64,000 nucleotides of DNA from Macrotis lagotis (GCF_037893015.1 NC_133661.1:243183503-243247502), one strand, 5' to 3'; shown: positions 44,636 to 56,140, counted from the stretch's first letter. Translations and numbers: made by a program. The notes: generated by a model from the letters alone, not told the origin.

Positions 44636-44789
44636 TCCTTCTTAGGAACCCACAATGACTTCCTGTGGTCAAATGTAAAAATGTTGGACTCTTCTGATGG
44701 ATTTCAAGCCACTCAATAATTTAACCTTTTCTACCCAAACCTAATGTATTAGTCACCAACATCCTTCTACCTCACAAATACACACATAC

Positions 44790-44790
44790 A

Positions 44791-44839
<49 letters not shown>
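44790..44839. repeat. (AT)n microsatellite
   Basis: TATA run with one 'acat' interruption, inside the L2. Confidence 0.97.
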
Positions 44840-44841
<2 letters not shown>

Positions 44842-44930
44842 TCTGTTCCAATCAGACCAGTTTCCTCATTGTATCCTATTCTTAATTAACCTTCTGACTT
44901 TTCTCATGCTATTTATCTCCCTTCTGTTAT

Positions 44931-45172
44931 TGCTGCTGATCATTTTCTAGTCATGTCTAACTCTGCGTGACCCCATTTGGGCTTTTCTTGGCAACAGAAT
45001 GGAACAATGGAGTGGTTTGCTATTTCCTTCTCCAATCATTTTATAGATGAGGAAACCGAGGCAAACAAGGTTAAGTGATTTACCAAGGATTAGTCAGCTG
45101 ATGTCAGATTTGAACTTAGATGAGTCTTCCTGACTCTAGGTGTAGCACTCTATCCATTGTGTTACCTAGAAT
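44931..45172 (-). mobile_element. MAR1-type CORE-SINE, reverse orientation, nested in L2
   Basis: 'gtctaactctgcgtgacccc', 'atttgggcttttcttggcaa', 'tttatagatgaggaaaccga', 'gatgagtcttcctgactcta', 'actctatccattgtgttacc'. Well preserved. Confidence 0.9.
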
Positions 45173-45221
45173 CCCTTTACCTCTCTTAGAATGCCGTTTT
45201 CCTCCTTTCTACCTATCCAAA

Positions 45222-45311
45222 TCGCAGAATAAGAGCTGGAAGAGATTGGAAAGGTTGTTTGGTTCAACTCTCATTTTACAAATGAGGAAATGAATGTGTA
45301 TGGATATATAT

Positions 45312-45410
<99 letters not shown>

Positions 45411-45490
45411 CAGAAAAGCAGCAGAGCAAGTTAAATGACCCAGGTGTTTTGAAACCAAATCCAGTATTTTTGCTAATACATCAAGTGGCT
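45222..45490 (-). mobile_element. MIR-type SINE split by a microsatellite
   Basis: Left: 'gaataagagctggaagagat', 'cattttacaaatgaggaaat'. Right (45,410-45,490): 'gcaagttaaatgacccaggt', 'gaaaccaaatccagtatttt'. Confidence 0.6.
45305..45409. repeat. Compound (AT)n-(GA)n microsatellite
   Basis: (TA)n-rich 45,305-45,354 passes directly into a perfect (GA)n at 45,353-45,409. The Leu-Ser/Tyr-Ile ORF on the reverse strand is its translation. Confidence 0.98.
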
Positions 45491-45634
45491 GTTCCTACTT
45501 TTCCTTCATGACAACCCCATAGCATGAAAATCTTATCTGATTACTTCACCAAACCTTCTCTACATTCTGTGATTTTTTTTCATTTTCCAAATGTTTCATT
45601 TGTTTCAAATTCAAATTCAAATACCTCCTGTGGG

Positions 45635-46560
45635 TAAATTATTATACCAGGCACTGAGAAAGATAAAATTTGAATAAAATAGTTTAATTGACAACAGAAA
45701 GTAAATGTTACATGATAAGTTCATTGAAGAATAGCAAAAAAAAAAAAGACTAGGTGAGGGTTTGCCAAACAATGTTTGCAATCAATTGGAGGTGGGGAGT
45801 AATAGGGAGCTGTAGGAAAGCATCATAAAAGAGGCAACATTTGAGTTCTGGTATTTAGGGATGAGTAAGGAATTCTACAAGTGAAGAAATGAAGGAAAAA
45901 AATTCAGACAAAGGGGATAATGGGAATCAAGCATGGAGCCAAGAAATATTAGAGACAGTTGGAAGATGAGTTAGTCTAGTTTGACTAGATTATATAGAGA
46001 AAAAATACAAGATACAACTATTGGTAAGGTGGAACCAGATTATGGATACCCAAAGGAGTTTGGGCTCTTTTGGCAATTAAATGTCACTGAAGACTTTTGA
46101 ACAGAGGAATTACATAATTATATTAATTCTTAAGGAAGATTACATTGATAATAAACATTTAAGCTCTCTGGTTAAATGAAGAGTTGATCTCAAAGGTCCA
46201 TTCCAACTCTAAATGGATGTTGCAGCTGAGAAGAAAAAAAATTATATTAGGGGAAAGTTAGTTCCATTTCATGATTTTATCAGTTCTCATAACTTCAAAA
46301 GTCAGACCAGATAAATAGAAAAGTCAGGATCTGAAGAATAATACATTGCAAAAGTCAGAAGTAAAGATATCTAAATGATAGTGACTAATGAATTATTCAA
46401 GCAATAGTCATAGTGTCAAGGCTGGATATAGGAGTAAGTGAAGCCAGGTGAGGGACATAAACTGGGGGACTAGGAATTGTTCAAGGATGAGAGATCATAA
46501 TAGCAACAAAGAACAAGCTTAATGTAAGGAAAATAGCAAAATGGAAGAATTGAAGTTGAT
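45635..46560 (+). mobile_element. Longest copy of an unassigned, apparently non-coding interspersed repeat
   Basis: Opens 'ataccaggcactgagaaaga' and continues through 'gaggcaacatttgagttctg', 'aatgggaatcaagcatggag', 'ggtggaaccagattatggat', 'aatgtcactgaagacttttg' and 'gtgtcaaggctggatatagg'. No reading frame or RT motif is seen. Parts of the same order of words occur at seven other places in the window. I recall the sequence type from therian genomes but not a family name. Orientation is assigned arbitrarily. Confidence 0.5.
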
Positions 46561-46649
46561 AGAGAAAAGAATTTCAAGTTCAGTTATCTTGGAAGAGTCA
46601 TTCTGTGAGATGAAGTCTAAGTTGTCAGATTTGTGCACACATTAAGAGG

Positions 46650-47095
46650 TAAATTCCTTGAGAGCAGAGACCTTGTCATATTATTGCTTCCCCATAGTAG
46701 TAAATCTGTAGTTGATTCCATAGTTTATGCCTGTACTGTTGCTCAAGACACTTCATCTTTTGTTTTGGGGCATTTTCACTGGCTGTTCCCCATGCCTGGA
46801 ATGCTCTCCATGATCATTTCAACCTCTTGGTTTCCCTGGCTTTCTTCAAGTCCCAATTAAAATCCCATCTTTTGCAGGAAGCTTTTTCTAACACCTCTTC
46901 ATTCTAGTGCCTTTCCCCTAAATTATTTCTTATTTTTCTTGCATGAGGTTTTTTTACTTTTGTCTTCCCCATTTGACTGTGAGATTCTTAAGGATAGGAA
47001 GTATCTTTTTTTTGCTTTTAGAATCCCCAGTGCTCATTATATTATCTGGCAAAAGTATATGCTTAATAGATGGCTAATTTGTCTGATGGCTGTTG
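46650..47095 (+). mobile_element. L2 LINE 3' ends, two in tandem
   Basis: A short L2 end (46,650-46,735: 'aaattccttgagagcagaga') is followed by a longer one: 'cactggctgttccccatgcc', 'tggaatgctctccatgatca', 'tttcttcaagtcccaattaa', 'ttaaggataggaagtatctt', 'atgcttaatagatgg'. The ORF at 46,633 is a chance frame. Confidence 0.75.
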
Positions 47096-47101
47096 ATTAA
47101 G

Positions 47102-47310
47102 ACAGCTGGGTAGAATACAAAGAGCATTCATTGGTTTTGGAGTAAGAGGACTTGAATTTAAATCCCATCTTTAATAGTTACTACCACTATTACCTTCAGC
47201 AAACTATTTTTATCTTTTAGGGCTTCAGTTTCCTTATCTGAAAATGAGAGATTGGAACAGTTAATTTCTGAAGTTCCTTCTAGCTCCTCTTCCAGATCTA
47301 TATAAAGCAT
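47102..47310 (+). mobile_element. MIR-type SINE
   Basis: 'gtaagaggacttgaatttaa', 'ggcttcagtttccttatctg', 'aagttccttctagctcctct'. Confidence 0.65.
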
Positions 47311-47454
47311 TGGCTATGGTTATGTTGACAGACAAGTCATTAAGATAATGACATCATTAATATTTTTGAAGAAACAAAGGACAGAATAAGAAAATGAGAG
47401 GTTCATATTGTGGAGGGATATCAACATGTGAGAGCTGACAGTAAATAGTAATGT

Positions 47455-47620
47455 TTTGTCCTTCATTCTCAATGAAATCAGGGAGGTGATTCCATGGATT
47501 TGAGTGAGGGAGTGCTGTGCTAAGTCACCACCCTCACTTTCTCCTCCAGAGCCATCTGGGTCTAATGGTCAAATATGAATCAGGATGACTGGAGATGGCC
47601 CTGGATGTGATAGTTAAGTG
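47455..47620 (-). mobile_element. RTE-family 3' tail or RTE-derived SINE, reverse orientation
   Basis: 'gtccttcattctcaatgaaa', 'tcagggaggtgattccatgg', 'tttctcctccagagccatct', 'gactggagatggccctggat'. The first word is the reverse complement of the RTE tail 'ttctttgagaacgaaggac' type. Confidence 0.55.
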
Positions 47621-49354
47621 ACAGCAAATAGTAGCCTACTGAGGGAACAATGTCCAATGAACAATCAGCATTTGCAAAATAGTCTCTCTGACCTATTGGA
47701 CTTAATCCTCTGCTAAGTTTCTCTTCTCTGTCTAGGACTCTAGGTTTAGTTTACCTTGATTCTTCCTATCAGCAACTCCTCTCCTTTTTTGAGTTATTCT
47801 GCTAATCCTTTGACTCAAAGAGTCAAATAACCTGGGTATGAACCCAAACCAAGCTCAAGATCCCTCTTGAAAGTGTGGACCTTCAATAGCTGCTACACTG
47901 ACCAAGGTTCATCTTAAAAGTTTATTAGCCTGGACATTATACTGTCCTATTTGTTTGGGTTTTTTCCCCTGGATAGGAACAGTTAATCACTTGAAATGAG
48001 TGGGAACTATCAGTCATTTGTCCCATAGAAGGTTATGGATAGAGGCTATTGAATTATTAAAGTGGCTAAGATCAAGACTGGTTACAGAAGCAAATATATC
48101 CAGAGTGTTGTGAGGGGACAGGGAGAGGAAGACTGAAAAATACCCCTTTTAAAAAAGTTATTTTGATATATATTTACATAGTACCAAAACAGATGCCACA
48201 GAATCAAAAAGACATGTTTTTCAATTTCAATGACCAAGGTCACTTAGTTCCCTTCTATTTTTTTCCAGATTTCAACTTAAGTTTCATAATTTAATGATTC
48301 ATGAACTTGGCACTCACATAATCAGTGGTTAGAGTAGTTTGTATTGCAAGCATAATGTCAGTTGAACCATTTTATCACACACACATACACATACCCACCC
48401 ACATGCTTTCTATATATAACAGAATGTATAAATCTCTCTTTTGTGGGTGGCATAAAGGTGCCGAATTTCTCAACGTCCCTTGGAATCAAATCTGGGGAAA
48501 CACAAAAGGAACTGAGATGTGTCTTGCAGAAAAAATAACAGCAAGAAAGCAACTGGGAAATGCCATTCTATTTTTCAAAACCTTGTACATGAGCAGCACC
48601 AAATACCAAGGTAGTCACTGTGAGCATGGGACCAGTCAATAAGTGATGAAGAGTCACAACAAACTGGTTCATTTCATTATTATCAACTGGGAGAAGCAGG
48701 AGATGTGAAGAAGCTCCGTGACTTCCATTGTGAGGTTTGCAGCAAGCTAGCTCTGAGGCTCATTATTTCTTAAAATGTTTTTGCTCAATACAATGCAAGT
48801 GTAGACACAGGGACATTCACATAAACACATACTCACATACACAAATACACATATTCACACAGAGCTGGCAAGCAGAGTATCCTTTTTCAGATGATGGTCT
48901 TTCAGGTACTGCTGGCCTAAATCCCAGTCTGCATTTCCCATGTCAGTGAAATTCGATTATAAAATAAACACAGAACAATTAGCTTTTTTGATTAGAACCA
49001 GAACCATGGTATAATAGCAAAAGACTCAACTTTTCCTTGTTAACTCTCTATCCAGCTGGTCTCTAAATCCTTTGAAACTGGAACAGATGATATTCCATGC
49101 TTTATTCAAAACAATCTAGGCAAGACAGTCCTGATGAGACAAATTCCAGTGACAGAAAATCCATACATTAATAAAGAGGGTTTTTTTTTTGTTATTTCTT
49201 TAACTGGAACTAGCCTCTGACTGAAGTTATTTTTGTCAGTCTGTCAAGGGCTGAGCACATGCTTCAGTATGCAATGTAAACATTCCCTTTTAAAGCCAGA
49301 AGGGTCAGAATTCAATGATGATTAAAAACCTACAAGAATTTATTCCCACAAGAA
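47621..49354. other. Gene-free stretch
   Basis: No assignable transposon. Small CA-rich patches at 48,376-48,400 and 48,815-48,862. The ORF at 48,325-48,642 has no recognisable domain and spans a CA patch. Confidence 0.4.
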
Positions 49355-49480
49355 GGATTATATGTATGTATGTATATATATGTATATATATATACATACA
49401 CACATATATGTCTATATATACATACACACATATATGTATATGAAAATATACAAATATAACATTGTCTACAAATATATTAC
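49355..49480. repeat. Degenerate (TATG/ATAC)n tract
   Basis: Alternating purine-pyrimidine sequence with 'tatgtatgtatgtatatata' and 'catacacacatatatg' units. Confidence 0.9.
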
Positions 49481-49980
49481 ATATATAATGCTTCTATGTG
49501 TATACTCCAAGAATATTCTATTGTATATGACATAAAAGTCCTTAAAATGTAGGCTAAGCAAAAGCTCTGGAAGATTCTATAGAGATGGAAAGTTTTCCAA
49601 AGATAATGCTTATTTTGAAATGGTTGATCTGGTTGATCCCTAATTTCTGGGAGGTTCATCCCCAGGTAAGTCACTGAGAGACTGAACATAGTAAATTCTG
49701 AGATAATTGAGTAGATTTTCCCCCTCACTCCATTCCTTTGCAGAGATGGGTGAAGAGAAGTTAGCCATGGATGTAGAACATTGCATATGATGTCAACTTT
49801 TTTCAATGTATAGATAATTTTGATATTTTTTTTCTCTTCTTCCTTTTTCTTTTCTTATAAAAAAACTTTGCTACAAGAAAAATTGGGGTCAGGGGGAGAA
49901 ATTTATGGGAAAATAAAAAGTATCAATACAATTATTTTAAAAACACACACCAAAATGAGATGATGAAGTAAAGCAATATA
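49481..49980. other. Unassigned sequence, possibly repeat 3' UTR
   Basis: 'ggatgtagaacattgcatat' followed by a T-rich run and 'gtcagggggagaaatttatg' resembles the layout of a LINE 3' UTR; 59,930-60,070 has a similar layout. Not assigned. Confidence 0.3.
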
Positions 49981-49984
49981 GACA

Positions 49985-50115
49985 ATTAAAGAATCATAGA
50001 TTTAGAGCTAGAAAAGATCTTAAGCCCATCTGGTCTCAACCCTCATATTTTAGATGAGGAATCTAAGGCCTTGAGACTTGCCCAAAGTCATACATTGTTA
50101 CATGTATTTTGTAAT
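49985..50115 (-). mobile_element. MIR-type SINE, reverse orientation, partial
   Basis: 'atcatagatttagagctaga', 'attttagatgaggaatctaa', 'gagacttgcccaaagtcata'. Confidence 0.65.
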
Positions 50116-50299
50116 TCCACCAGTGATATTACAAATCATTGAAATACTGCAGAATATATCTATGAGCATTCATGGACATATGGATAGGTAAATGTAGATT
50201 CATGGATAGAGCTCATATGAAAAGCAGCATGATATAAATAGCCTTTCTGACTCAAAGTCAGAAAGATCTAGTCAGTAAGTCAATACATGTTTATTAAGA

Positions 50300-50530
50300 A
50301 AGATAGAAACATGCATTTATTAAAAACATTTTGGGCTAGGTACATATTAAGCATTTAAAAAAAATAATACCTCATTTGATCCTCAAACACCCTAGAAGTA
50401 GGTGCTATTAATTCTCATTTTACAATTTTCAGAAATCTGAGACAAACATGTTATGCCTTGCCCAGGGTTACAGAGTTATTAAGTGCCTGGGTCTTCCTGA
50501 CCTAGACCCTATTCTATACCCTATTCACTG
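50300..50530 (-). mobile_element. MIR/THER1-type SINE, reverse orientation
   Basis: 'tacctcatttgatcctcaaa', 'ctagaagtaggtgctattaa', 'gccttgcccagggttacaga', 'gtcttcctgacctagaccct'. Confidence 0.7.
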
Positions 50531-50559
50531 TATTTGTGTAGTTACTACTCCAAATAATT

Positions 50560-50730
50560 CAGGACCTTTTAGCTCTGACTTAAGTATATATAATAGCTTA
50601 CTAATTAATCTCCCTCCCAAGATTCTCTCTACTCAGATCTGTTTTGCACATAACTGCTAAAATTATTTTCCTTCTGTGAATCTGATTGAAGTGGCTTCCT
50701 CTTAATGAAATTTGGAGACACTGTATGTGC
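50560..50730 (+). mobile_element. L2 LINE fragment
   Basis: 'ttaatctccctcccaagatt', 'cataactgctaaaattattt', 'gaagtggcttcctcttaatg' follow L2 order. Confidence 0.55.
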
Positions 50731-50754
50731 ATATATCTTTCCATAACATGAAGG

Positions 50755-50800
<46 letters not shown>
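50755..50800. repeat. (AT)n microsatellite
   Basis: TATA run with one 'acat' interruption. Confidence 0.97.
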
Positions 50801-50802
<2 letters not shown>

Positions 50803-51109
50803 AATACACAAATATATTATAAATACAGAACTGATTGTGGTAGTATATTAAAAGTCTTTGTTTTAAATGAAATATAAATAATTTTTTAACATTTTAAAAA
50901 TGTATTTTCCTCTTCCTTTCTTAGGGAAATAGCTTAAAGGTGACAGCAAAACCTTGAATTAAGCCTTCTCAACCCACAAACAGGAAAGTGAACCACCAAA
51001 AACAAATGGCCTCTTCTCCAATCAGTATTCTCTCTCATTCATTCAGAAAGGCTTAATATAATGACTTCTGGAAAGGTGAGCCTTTCAGTCTTTAAGAGAA
51101 ACTGAATAG

Positions 51110-51252
51110 GGGCAGCTAGATGGTGCAGTGGATAGAACACCAACCCTGGAGTCAAGAGGATCTGAGTTCAAATCCAGCCTCAGACACTTATTACCTAGCT
51201 GTGTTACCTTGGGAAAGTCACTTAACCCCTACTGCCTTGCCAAAAAAATCAG
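51110..51252 (+). mobile_element. WSINE1-type SINE with target-site duplication
   Basis: 'ggggcagctagatggtgcag', B box 'gagttcaaatcc', 'ttacctagctgtgttacctt', short A tail. Flanked by aactgaatag at 51,100-51,109 and 51,253-51,262. The ORF at 51,120-51,443 is SINE plus flank. Confidence 0.93.
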
Positions 51253-51549
51253 AACTGAATAGTTGTCAAGTGACTAGTATTCTAAGTAGTGGAAATAAAT
51301 TGTTAATCTCAAATTATGTTTTAACACATTATAACAGTTTTCCTTGTTCAAGATTTCTATTTAAAAACATTGTCTCAAACCTTCTTTCATTCCCAAGGGT
51401 ACTGGGAGAAATACCATTTGGGGTTGGACATTTCTTTCTCTAGGTTAGTAATATTTGTACTTAAAATATTAAATTAACAAAAAAAAATTTTCCTTTAGAC
51501 TTGTGTCTAAAACGCAGAATACATTATTACAAGTTTCTTCAACAGAAAC

Positions 51550-51815
51550 TTTTCATTACAGAAGCTTTCTTTAGCCCTGAAAAGCATATACTATGTCTCT
51601 TTGATCTTCCACTGATTAGATAGATTCTCCAAGAGCCTTTCTTTTAAAGAGATCATGCCCAAGCTATCTTTTTCATTTCTCTCTAGTTCTAAGTTACCTT
51701 CCACCATTAGAAAGTAAACTTAAGGGTAGACATTATCTTCCTTTTGATTTGTACGTATAGAATTTAACTCAGCACTTGGCCTAAACTAAGCACAATAAAT
51801 GCTTGTTGATTGACT
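51550..51815 (+). mobile_element. L2 LINE 3' end
   Basis: 'gaaagtaaacttaagggtag', 'acattatcttccttttgatt', 'actcagcacttggcctaaac', 'aataaatgcttgttgattga'. Confidence 0.75.
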
Positions 51816-52050
51816 GAGGAGACTTGGGGAGACTTGGGTTCAAGTCCTGCTTTTGAATCATTTTAGGTGAATGATACAGGACAAATTACTTAATCCTTTA
51901 GTATCCCTGGTAATTCTGGAAAATGTATTAGTGTTCTAAATGGGGGGGGGTAATTTATACCTATGAAAAGGTTAAGTGAATTAACTACTGAAGACATACA
52001 ACAGATCTAGGCTTGGATACTCAGTTCCCCAGACTCCTGGTTCAGGACCC
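51816..52050 (+). mobile_element. Two MIR-like pieces in opposite orientation
   Basis: 51,816-51,930 is forward ('gacttgggttcaagtcctgc'). 51,945-52,050 is reverse ('aggttaagtgaattaactac', 'ctcagttccccagactcctg'). A G10 run at 51,942 lies between. Confidence 0.5.
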
Positions 52051-52060
52051 AGGTTGCTGG

Positions 52061-52540
52061 GCTACTTTGATTTAAACAGAAAAAGGAAATTTCACAGTGT
52101 ATTCTCCATGCCTCTCCTATTCCTGGAAATCTAAGGGGAAGCTTCACCTAAAAATTAACTCTGTGGTTTAGCATCCATTTTAGGTCCTTTGATATAATTC
52201 AGGGTACAATGAAAATTTCTTTCCATTCATCAAGATAAAACCTATATCCTGTTTCCTTTAGTTCCTTTTCATTGACTTGAAAGAAGCCAGGGTAATAAGA
52301 AGATGTTATGTCAAACTGACATGATCTTGGTGGTCACTTAAGGAGACATTGAAACAAAGGGGATGCAAATTTAATTTTCATAGATAACTACACATTTCAA
52401 GTAGGAATAAGGAAACCACTAATGGCTTCTCACATGTAGGTTGGTTTTAAAAAGCACAGTCAGTTCTAGATTAACACTAAACTCCTCTGAATCTAAGTAT
52501 ATTCATTGTAGTGGTCAATTTTTTCAGATGTACATTATAT
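52061..52540. other. Gene-free stretch
   Basis: Nothing assignable. Confidence 0.4.
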
Positions 52541-52544
52541 GATT

Positions 52545-52730
52545 TTTGGAATTTCTTGGCAAAGTTATTGGAGTGGTTTTCCCTGTCCTTCTCCAGTTAC
52601 AGAGACAAATAGTGACTTGCCTAGGGTCACACAACCACTAAGTATCTGAGACCAGATTTGAACTCAGAAAGACTAATCATCCTGACTCCTTGCCCTGCAC
52701 TGTATCTACTGCACCATATATAGGTACCTA
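52545..52730 (-). mobile_element. MAR1-type CORE-SINE, reverse orientation, truncated
   Basis: 'aatttcttggcaaagttatt', 'ggagtggttttccctgtcct', 'cctagggtcacacaaccact', 'agaccagatttgaactcaga', 'gcactgtatctactgcacca'. Confidence 0.85.
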
Positions 52731-53685
52731 TACCTTAGCTAATCAATTAAAGAGAAGGAGACATGCATTGTCTTAAAACTTTTAAATTAACAAACACTTA
52801 CTCCCTCCCCAGCCAAATTTGGTCCCCAGTGGAAAATAAAACAAAACAAAACAAGAAAAATAAAATCCTTGGAGAAAATAAATATATAATTTAAAAAAAA
52901 CAAATTCCCATGTTGCTTTGTCCAATGCAAACATGAAGACAGATGGACAAGTTCAAAGACTTCAAAAACCTTATCTGAAGGGAGTAGCCCTTGGTCTCCC
53001 CTTGACTTTCATTTGGAAATTTCTCCTTTTTCCCTTTTCCTAGTATGGGAAATATTTTCCTTCTTACCAATCTCCAATTGTTGCAAACTTCTGTTTGTCT
53101 TATCAGTAGCTTCAATTAAAGAGCACTCAATTTCCTTGGAACAGGATTCCTCCTCCCCACTCACTGCCCAGGCTTTGATTCGCCTGCCAATTGACATTCT
53201 TGCTTCATTACTTGTTGACAGTTCAAAATGCAACTCTGGTCCCTTAGCAAATTACTTCTAATCATTTCTCTACTTTAACATTATCTCCTTAGTGGACTGT
53301 CATGTGTATACATCAAGCTGTAGAAGAACAGAAGCCCACTGGGGAGCTGCGCTTTGTGACTTTGGGATCTTGAATTGACCATAATAAGAGAAAGACCTAC
53401 TTTTCTTGCACACTTATTTATTTTTCTATGGTTTCTTAGGAAGATTTTATATTGTCACCTTCGTATTACTAATGCAAATCTTTCAGTACAAAATTAAAAT
53501 CTTTCAGTTCATCTCTCACTTACCTGGGTCATCTGTGCTGTACATTATATGACAAGCACCCCAATATTGCTAAGGATGATTATAAATTACTCCCCCTTTG
53601 TATAGCCAAAGTTCCAGCCAACAAATTGAACATAGTCCTGAGTTTCCTAGACATAATGCTACATTTCTCATTCTTTGCAGATGTT
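52731..53685. other. Gene-free, repeat-poor stretch
   Basis: No assignable transposon. Overlapping ORFs on both strands at 52,890-53,261 have no recognisable domain. Confidence 0.4.
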
Positions 53686-53689
53686 GTCT

Positions 53690-53920
53690 ATCTCCCAGTC
53701 CTGTAACATACTCCTTCCTCACATTGACCTCTCAGAAATTCTAGCTTCCTTCAAGACCCAGATAACGGGCAACTTTCTATATGATATGTTTTCTAATTGT
53801 GCCTGGTTGTCAGATGCCATGATCCTACTCCAACCCCACAAATTATTTTGTATTTATTTAATCTGTGTACATACTGTACCCCTTAAATAGCACAGTAGCT
53901 CCTTAAGGACAAGGGGGTGT
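53690..53920 (+). mobile_element. L2 LINE 3' end
   Basis: 'ctagcttccttcaagaccca', 'gcaactttctatatgatatg', 'attttgtatttatttaatct', 'tagctccttaaggacaaggg'. Confidence 0.65.
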
Positions 53921-54485
53921 GGGGGTGTGGGGTGTGGGGATAGGGGGATGTGTGGGTGTGTATGTGAAAGAGAGGGAAATAGAGAGAGAAGCCTAGGACA
54001 GAATAGCCATAAAATAAAATGTTTGCTTATTTTATATTGAAAGAATAAATAAATGTACAAATGACTTAAAAGCACAAGACTTCCTATGCTATAGAAGAGT
54101 TTTCCATTTTTTTTTTGATAAATTCCTTCCTTGGTTTCAGCCTGCTTTCTTATAGAATTGGTCTCATTCCTTTTAGTCTTTCTACGTGTGTTAGCTAAGG
54201 CTCCTGAAAGGAGCCACACTTTATCTTTGAGAACTAAGATAGACACATGTATGGATCAAAGGGTCTTACATTTTAACTGCAATAAATTTCATTGTCACTT
54301 GGTTCTCCCTAAATATCCTCTGTTGTTTAATTTTAATCTTTCTGACAGTAGCATCCTATGAGAACCTAGGCTCTCATATTTGAAATCTTCAATTTATACT
54401 TGGATTTTCCCTCTTCCTCACCTCACACACACACATGCATTTAACCAGTTTCCATTTTCATAATGGTTTTCAATTATCCACCACT
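53921..54485. other. Gene-free stretch with a GT/G-rich patch
   Basis: 53,912-53,965 is GGGTGTG-rich, grown from the L2 3' end. Otherwise nothing assignable. Confidence 0.45.
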
Positions 54486-54489
54486 TTAA

Positions 54490-54830
54490 GGTTGACAAAG
54501 CAAGACTATCTACATCATCTCCTTTGAGTCTAAACAAGACTATATGATGTAGTAATCCAAATCTTTCATCTCTATTTTATAGATGATGAAAGTGAATCTC
54601 AGGGGCAGCTAGGTGGTACAGTGGATAAAGCACAGGCCCTGGAGTCAGGAGTACCTGAGTTCAAATCCAGTCTCAGACACTTAATAATTACCTAGCTGTG
54701 TGGCCTTGGGAAAGCCACTTAACCCCATTTGCCTTGCAAAAAAAAGTGAATTCAGAGTTGTGACATCCCATGATCACTTTCCTAGCCCAAACTCTCACAT
54801 TCTTTCCATTATTCAATGGCAAGCATTTGT
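54490..54830 (-). mobile_element. MIR/THER1-type SINE split by a WSINE1-type SINE
   Basis: Left: 'cactttaaggttgacaaagc', 'catcatctcctttgagtcta', 'attttatagatgatgaaagt'. Right: 'agagttgtgacatcccatga', 'cactttcctagcccaaactc'. Confidence 0.6.
54602..54742 (+). mobile_element. WSINE1-type SINE with target-site duplication, in MIR
   Basis: 'ggggcagctaggtggtacag', 'ggccctggagtcaggagtac', B box 'gagttcaaatcc', A8 tail. Flanks aaagtgaatctcag (54,589-54,602) and aaagtgaattcag (54,743-54,755). Confidence 0.94.
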
Positions 54831-55087
54831 CAATGTTGTGCCACATTCTTATTGATTTTTTCCCTCTAAATTATGAAGGGAAAGCAACCAAATATTTTAT
54901 GTTACACTGTAAAGTTCAGAAAAAGACATAATGAGTCAGTGACTTTTGAATAAGGAATGCTTACATTTGAGATATAATAGCTGTGTGAATACAAAGCATG
55001 GTCATCTTTAGTACAATCCTCATTCCAGTCACTTACAGTTCACAACTGTGAAAACTTGGGAAACACACTCATTTGTCCATCTGTAAA

Positions 55088-55320
55088 ATAGGGGGAAGCT
55101 AGGTGGTGTAAGGGATTAATTATCAGACCTAGAGTCAAGAAGACTCATCTTCATGAATTCAAATCTGGCCTCAGACAATTACTATCTGTGAGACCCTGGG
55201 AAAGTCACTTAATCCTGTTTGCCTTAATTTTTGTCATCTCCAATATTGTTGAAAAGAAAATCCCAAATGGTGTCTTAAAGAGTCAAGCATGACTGAAAAT
55301 GACAGAATAACAGCAAAGTA
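55088..55320 (+). mobile_element. MAR1-type CORE-SINE
   Basis: 'gggggaagctaggtggtgta', 'gaccctgggaaagtcactta', 'gaaaagaaaatcccaaatgg', 'gagtcaagcatgactgaaaa'. Preceded by the end of a forward MIR-like piece (55,020-55,087). Confidence 0.9.
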
Positions 55321-55712
55321 AGGAATCTGACAATCTATTACTGAGTTCTCTCCTGGTTTTAAATCTATTAACCTATAATCAGTTCTGACAATGTCCTTTC
55401 TAATATATAGTACCCAGATTTGAAGACCATACTCTCGATATGATCTGAACATGGCAGAATTGTACAAGACTCTAGATAAAATGCTGCTATTAATAAAGCC
55501 CATGATTTCCTTTGTGTTTATTTGTCTCCCATGTCATATTATTGACACACATTAAGTTTGCTATTCTCTTAAACACTTAAAATATTTTTAACAGCAAACA
55601 CCATATAGTCATTCATGCTTCTCCTGTTCTATGCTTATACAGCTGAATTTCTTTTAAACCAAGCATAAAGTGTTGCACTTTTACAATTATATTTCTCCTG
55701 ATAGTTTCATTG

Positions 55713-55858
55713 CAGGGTTTGGTAAACTATAGTACAAGAATCAAATTTTGTCCACCAAACATTTTTGTATAATCCATAAGCTAAAAACTAATTTTACATG
55801 TTCAGTACCAATACAGGCTGCAGATTGGATTTCACATTAGTCATAATTTGACAATTCT
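55713..55858. mobile_element. hAT-like non-autonomous element (MITE) in CR1, copy 1
   Basis: Begins 'cagggtttggtaaactatag' and ends 'cataatttgacaattctac'. The ends resemble the inverted 'cagggg-tc-gcaaac' termini of a known mammalian hAT MITE type. Interior includes 'caggctgcagattggatttc'. No clean 8-bp duplication is visible. Confidence 0.55.
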
Positions 55859-56140
55859 ACTCTACCAAAATCTTTCTAGATACCAATATTTATCCAAGAT
55901 ATTAGCCATCCTTCCCAGACCTGTTCCATTATCATATGCAAAAAGCATATCATTTTTACCTTTAAGCCAAATCATAAATAGAAACATTAAATATAGTAAA
56001 GTTAAATGCACAACCCTGAGGCCCTTGAGGTATTCATCCTACTTAAAGTATTCATCCATTTTGGCATTGATCCATTGATCATTACTCTTTGATTCCATTA
56101 AATATAACCAATTTTGGATTTTCTTGACTATTATCCAAAT

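Larger units (their letters stand above)
44640..45215 (+). mobile_element. L2 LINE 3' region, interrupted
   Basis: 'aatgacttcctgtggtcaaa', 'gatttcaagccactcaataa', 'cagaccagtttcctcattgt', then after the MAR1 'ctttacctctcttagaatgc'. Interrupted by (AT)n at 44,790 and by MAR1 at 44,931. Confidence 0.55.

Noticed and set aside
48325..48642. 105-codon forward ORF
   Set aside because: Starts before a CA-rich patch, shows no recognisable domain and has no splice or promoter context. Chance ORF more likely.
51120..51443. 107-codon ORF
   Set aside because: Its first third is a WSINE1-type SINE in translation and the rest has no domain.
53009..53261. ORFs of 74-82 codons on both strands
   Set aside because: Mutually overlapping, no domain, and length expected by chance.
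53854..54246. 130-codon reverse-strand ORF
   Set aside because: Covers a G/GT-rich patch and an L2 end; no domain recognised.
24803..54742. SINE heads as tRNA genes
   Set aside because: The A- and B-box-like words are promoter relics of tRNA-derived SINEs. There is no foldable cloverleaf with an anticodon that I could support.
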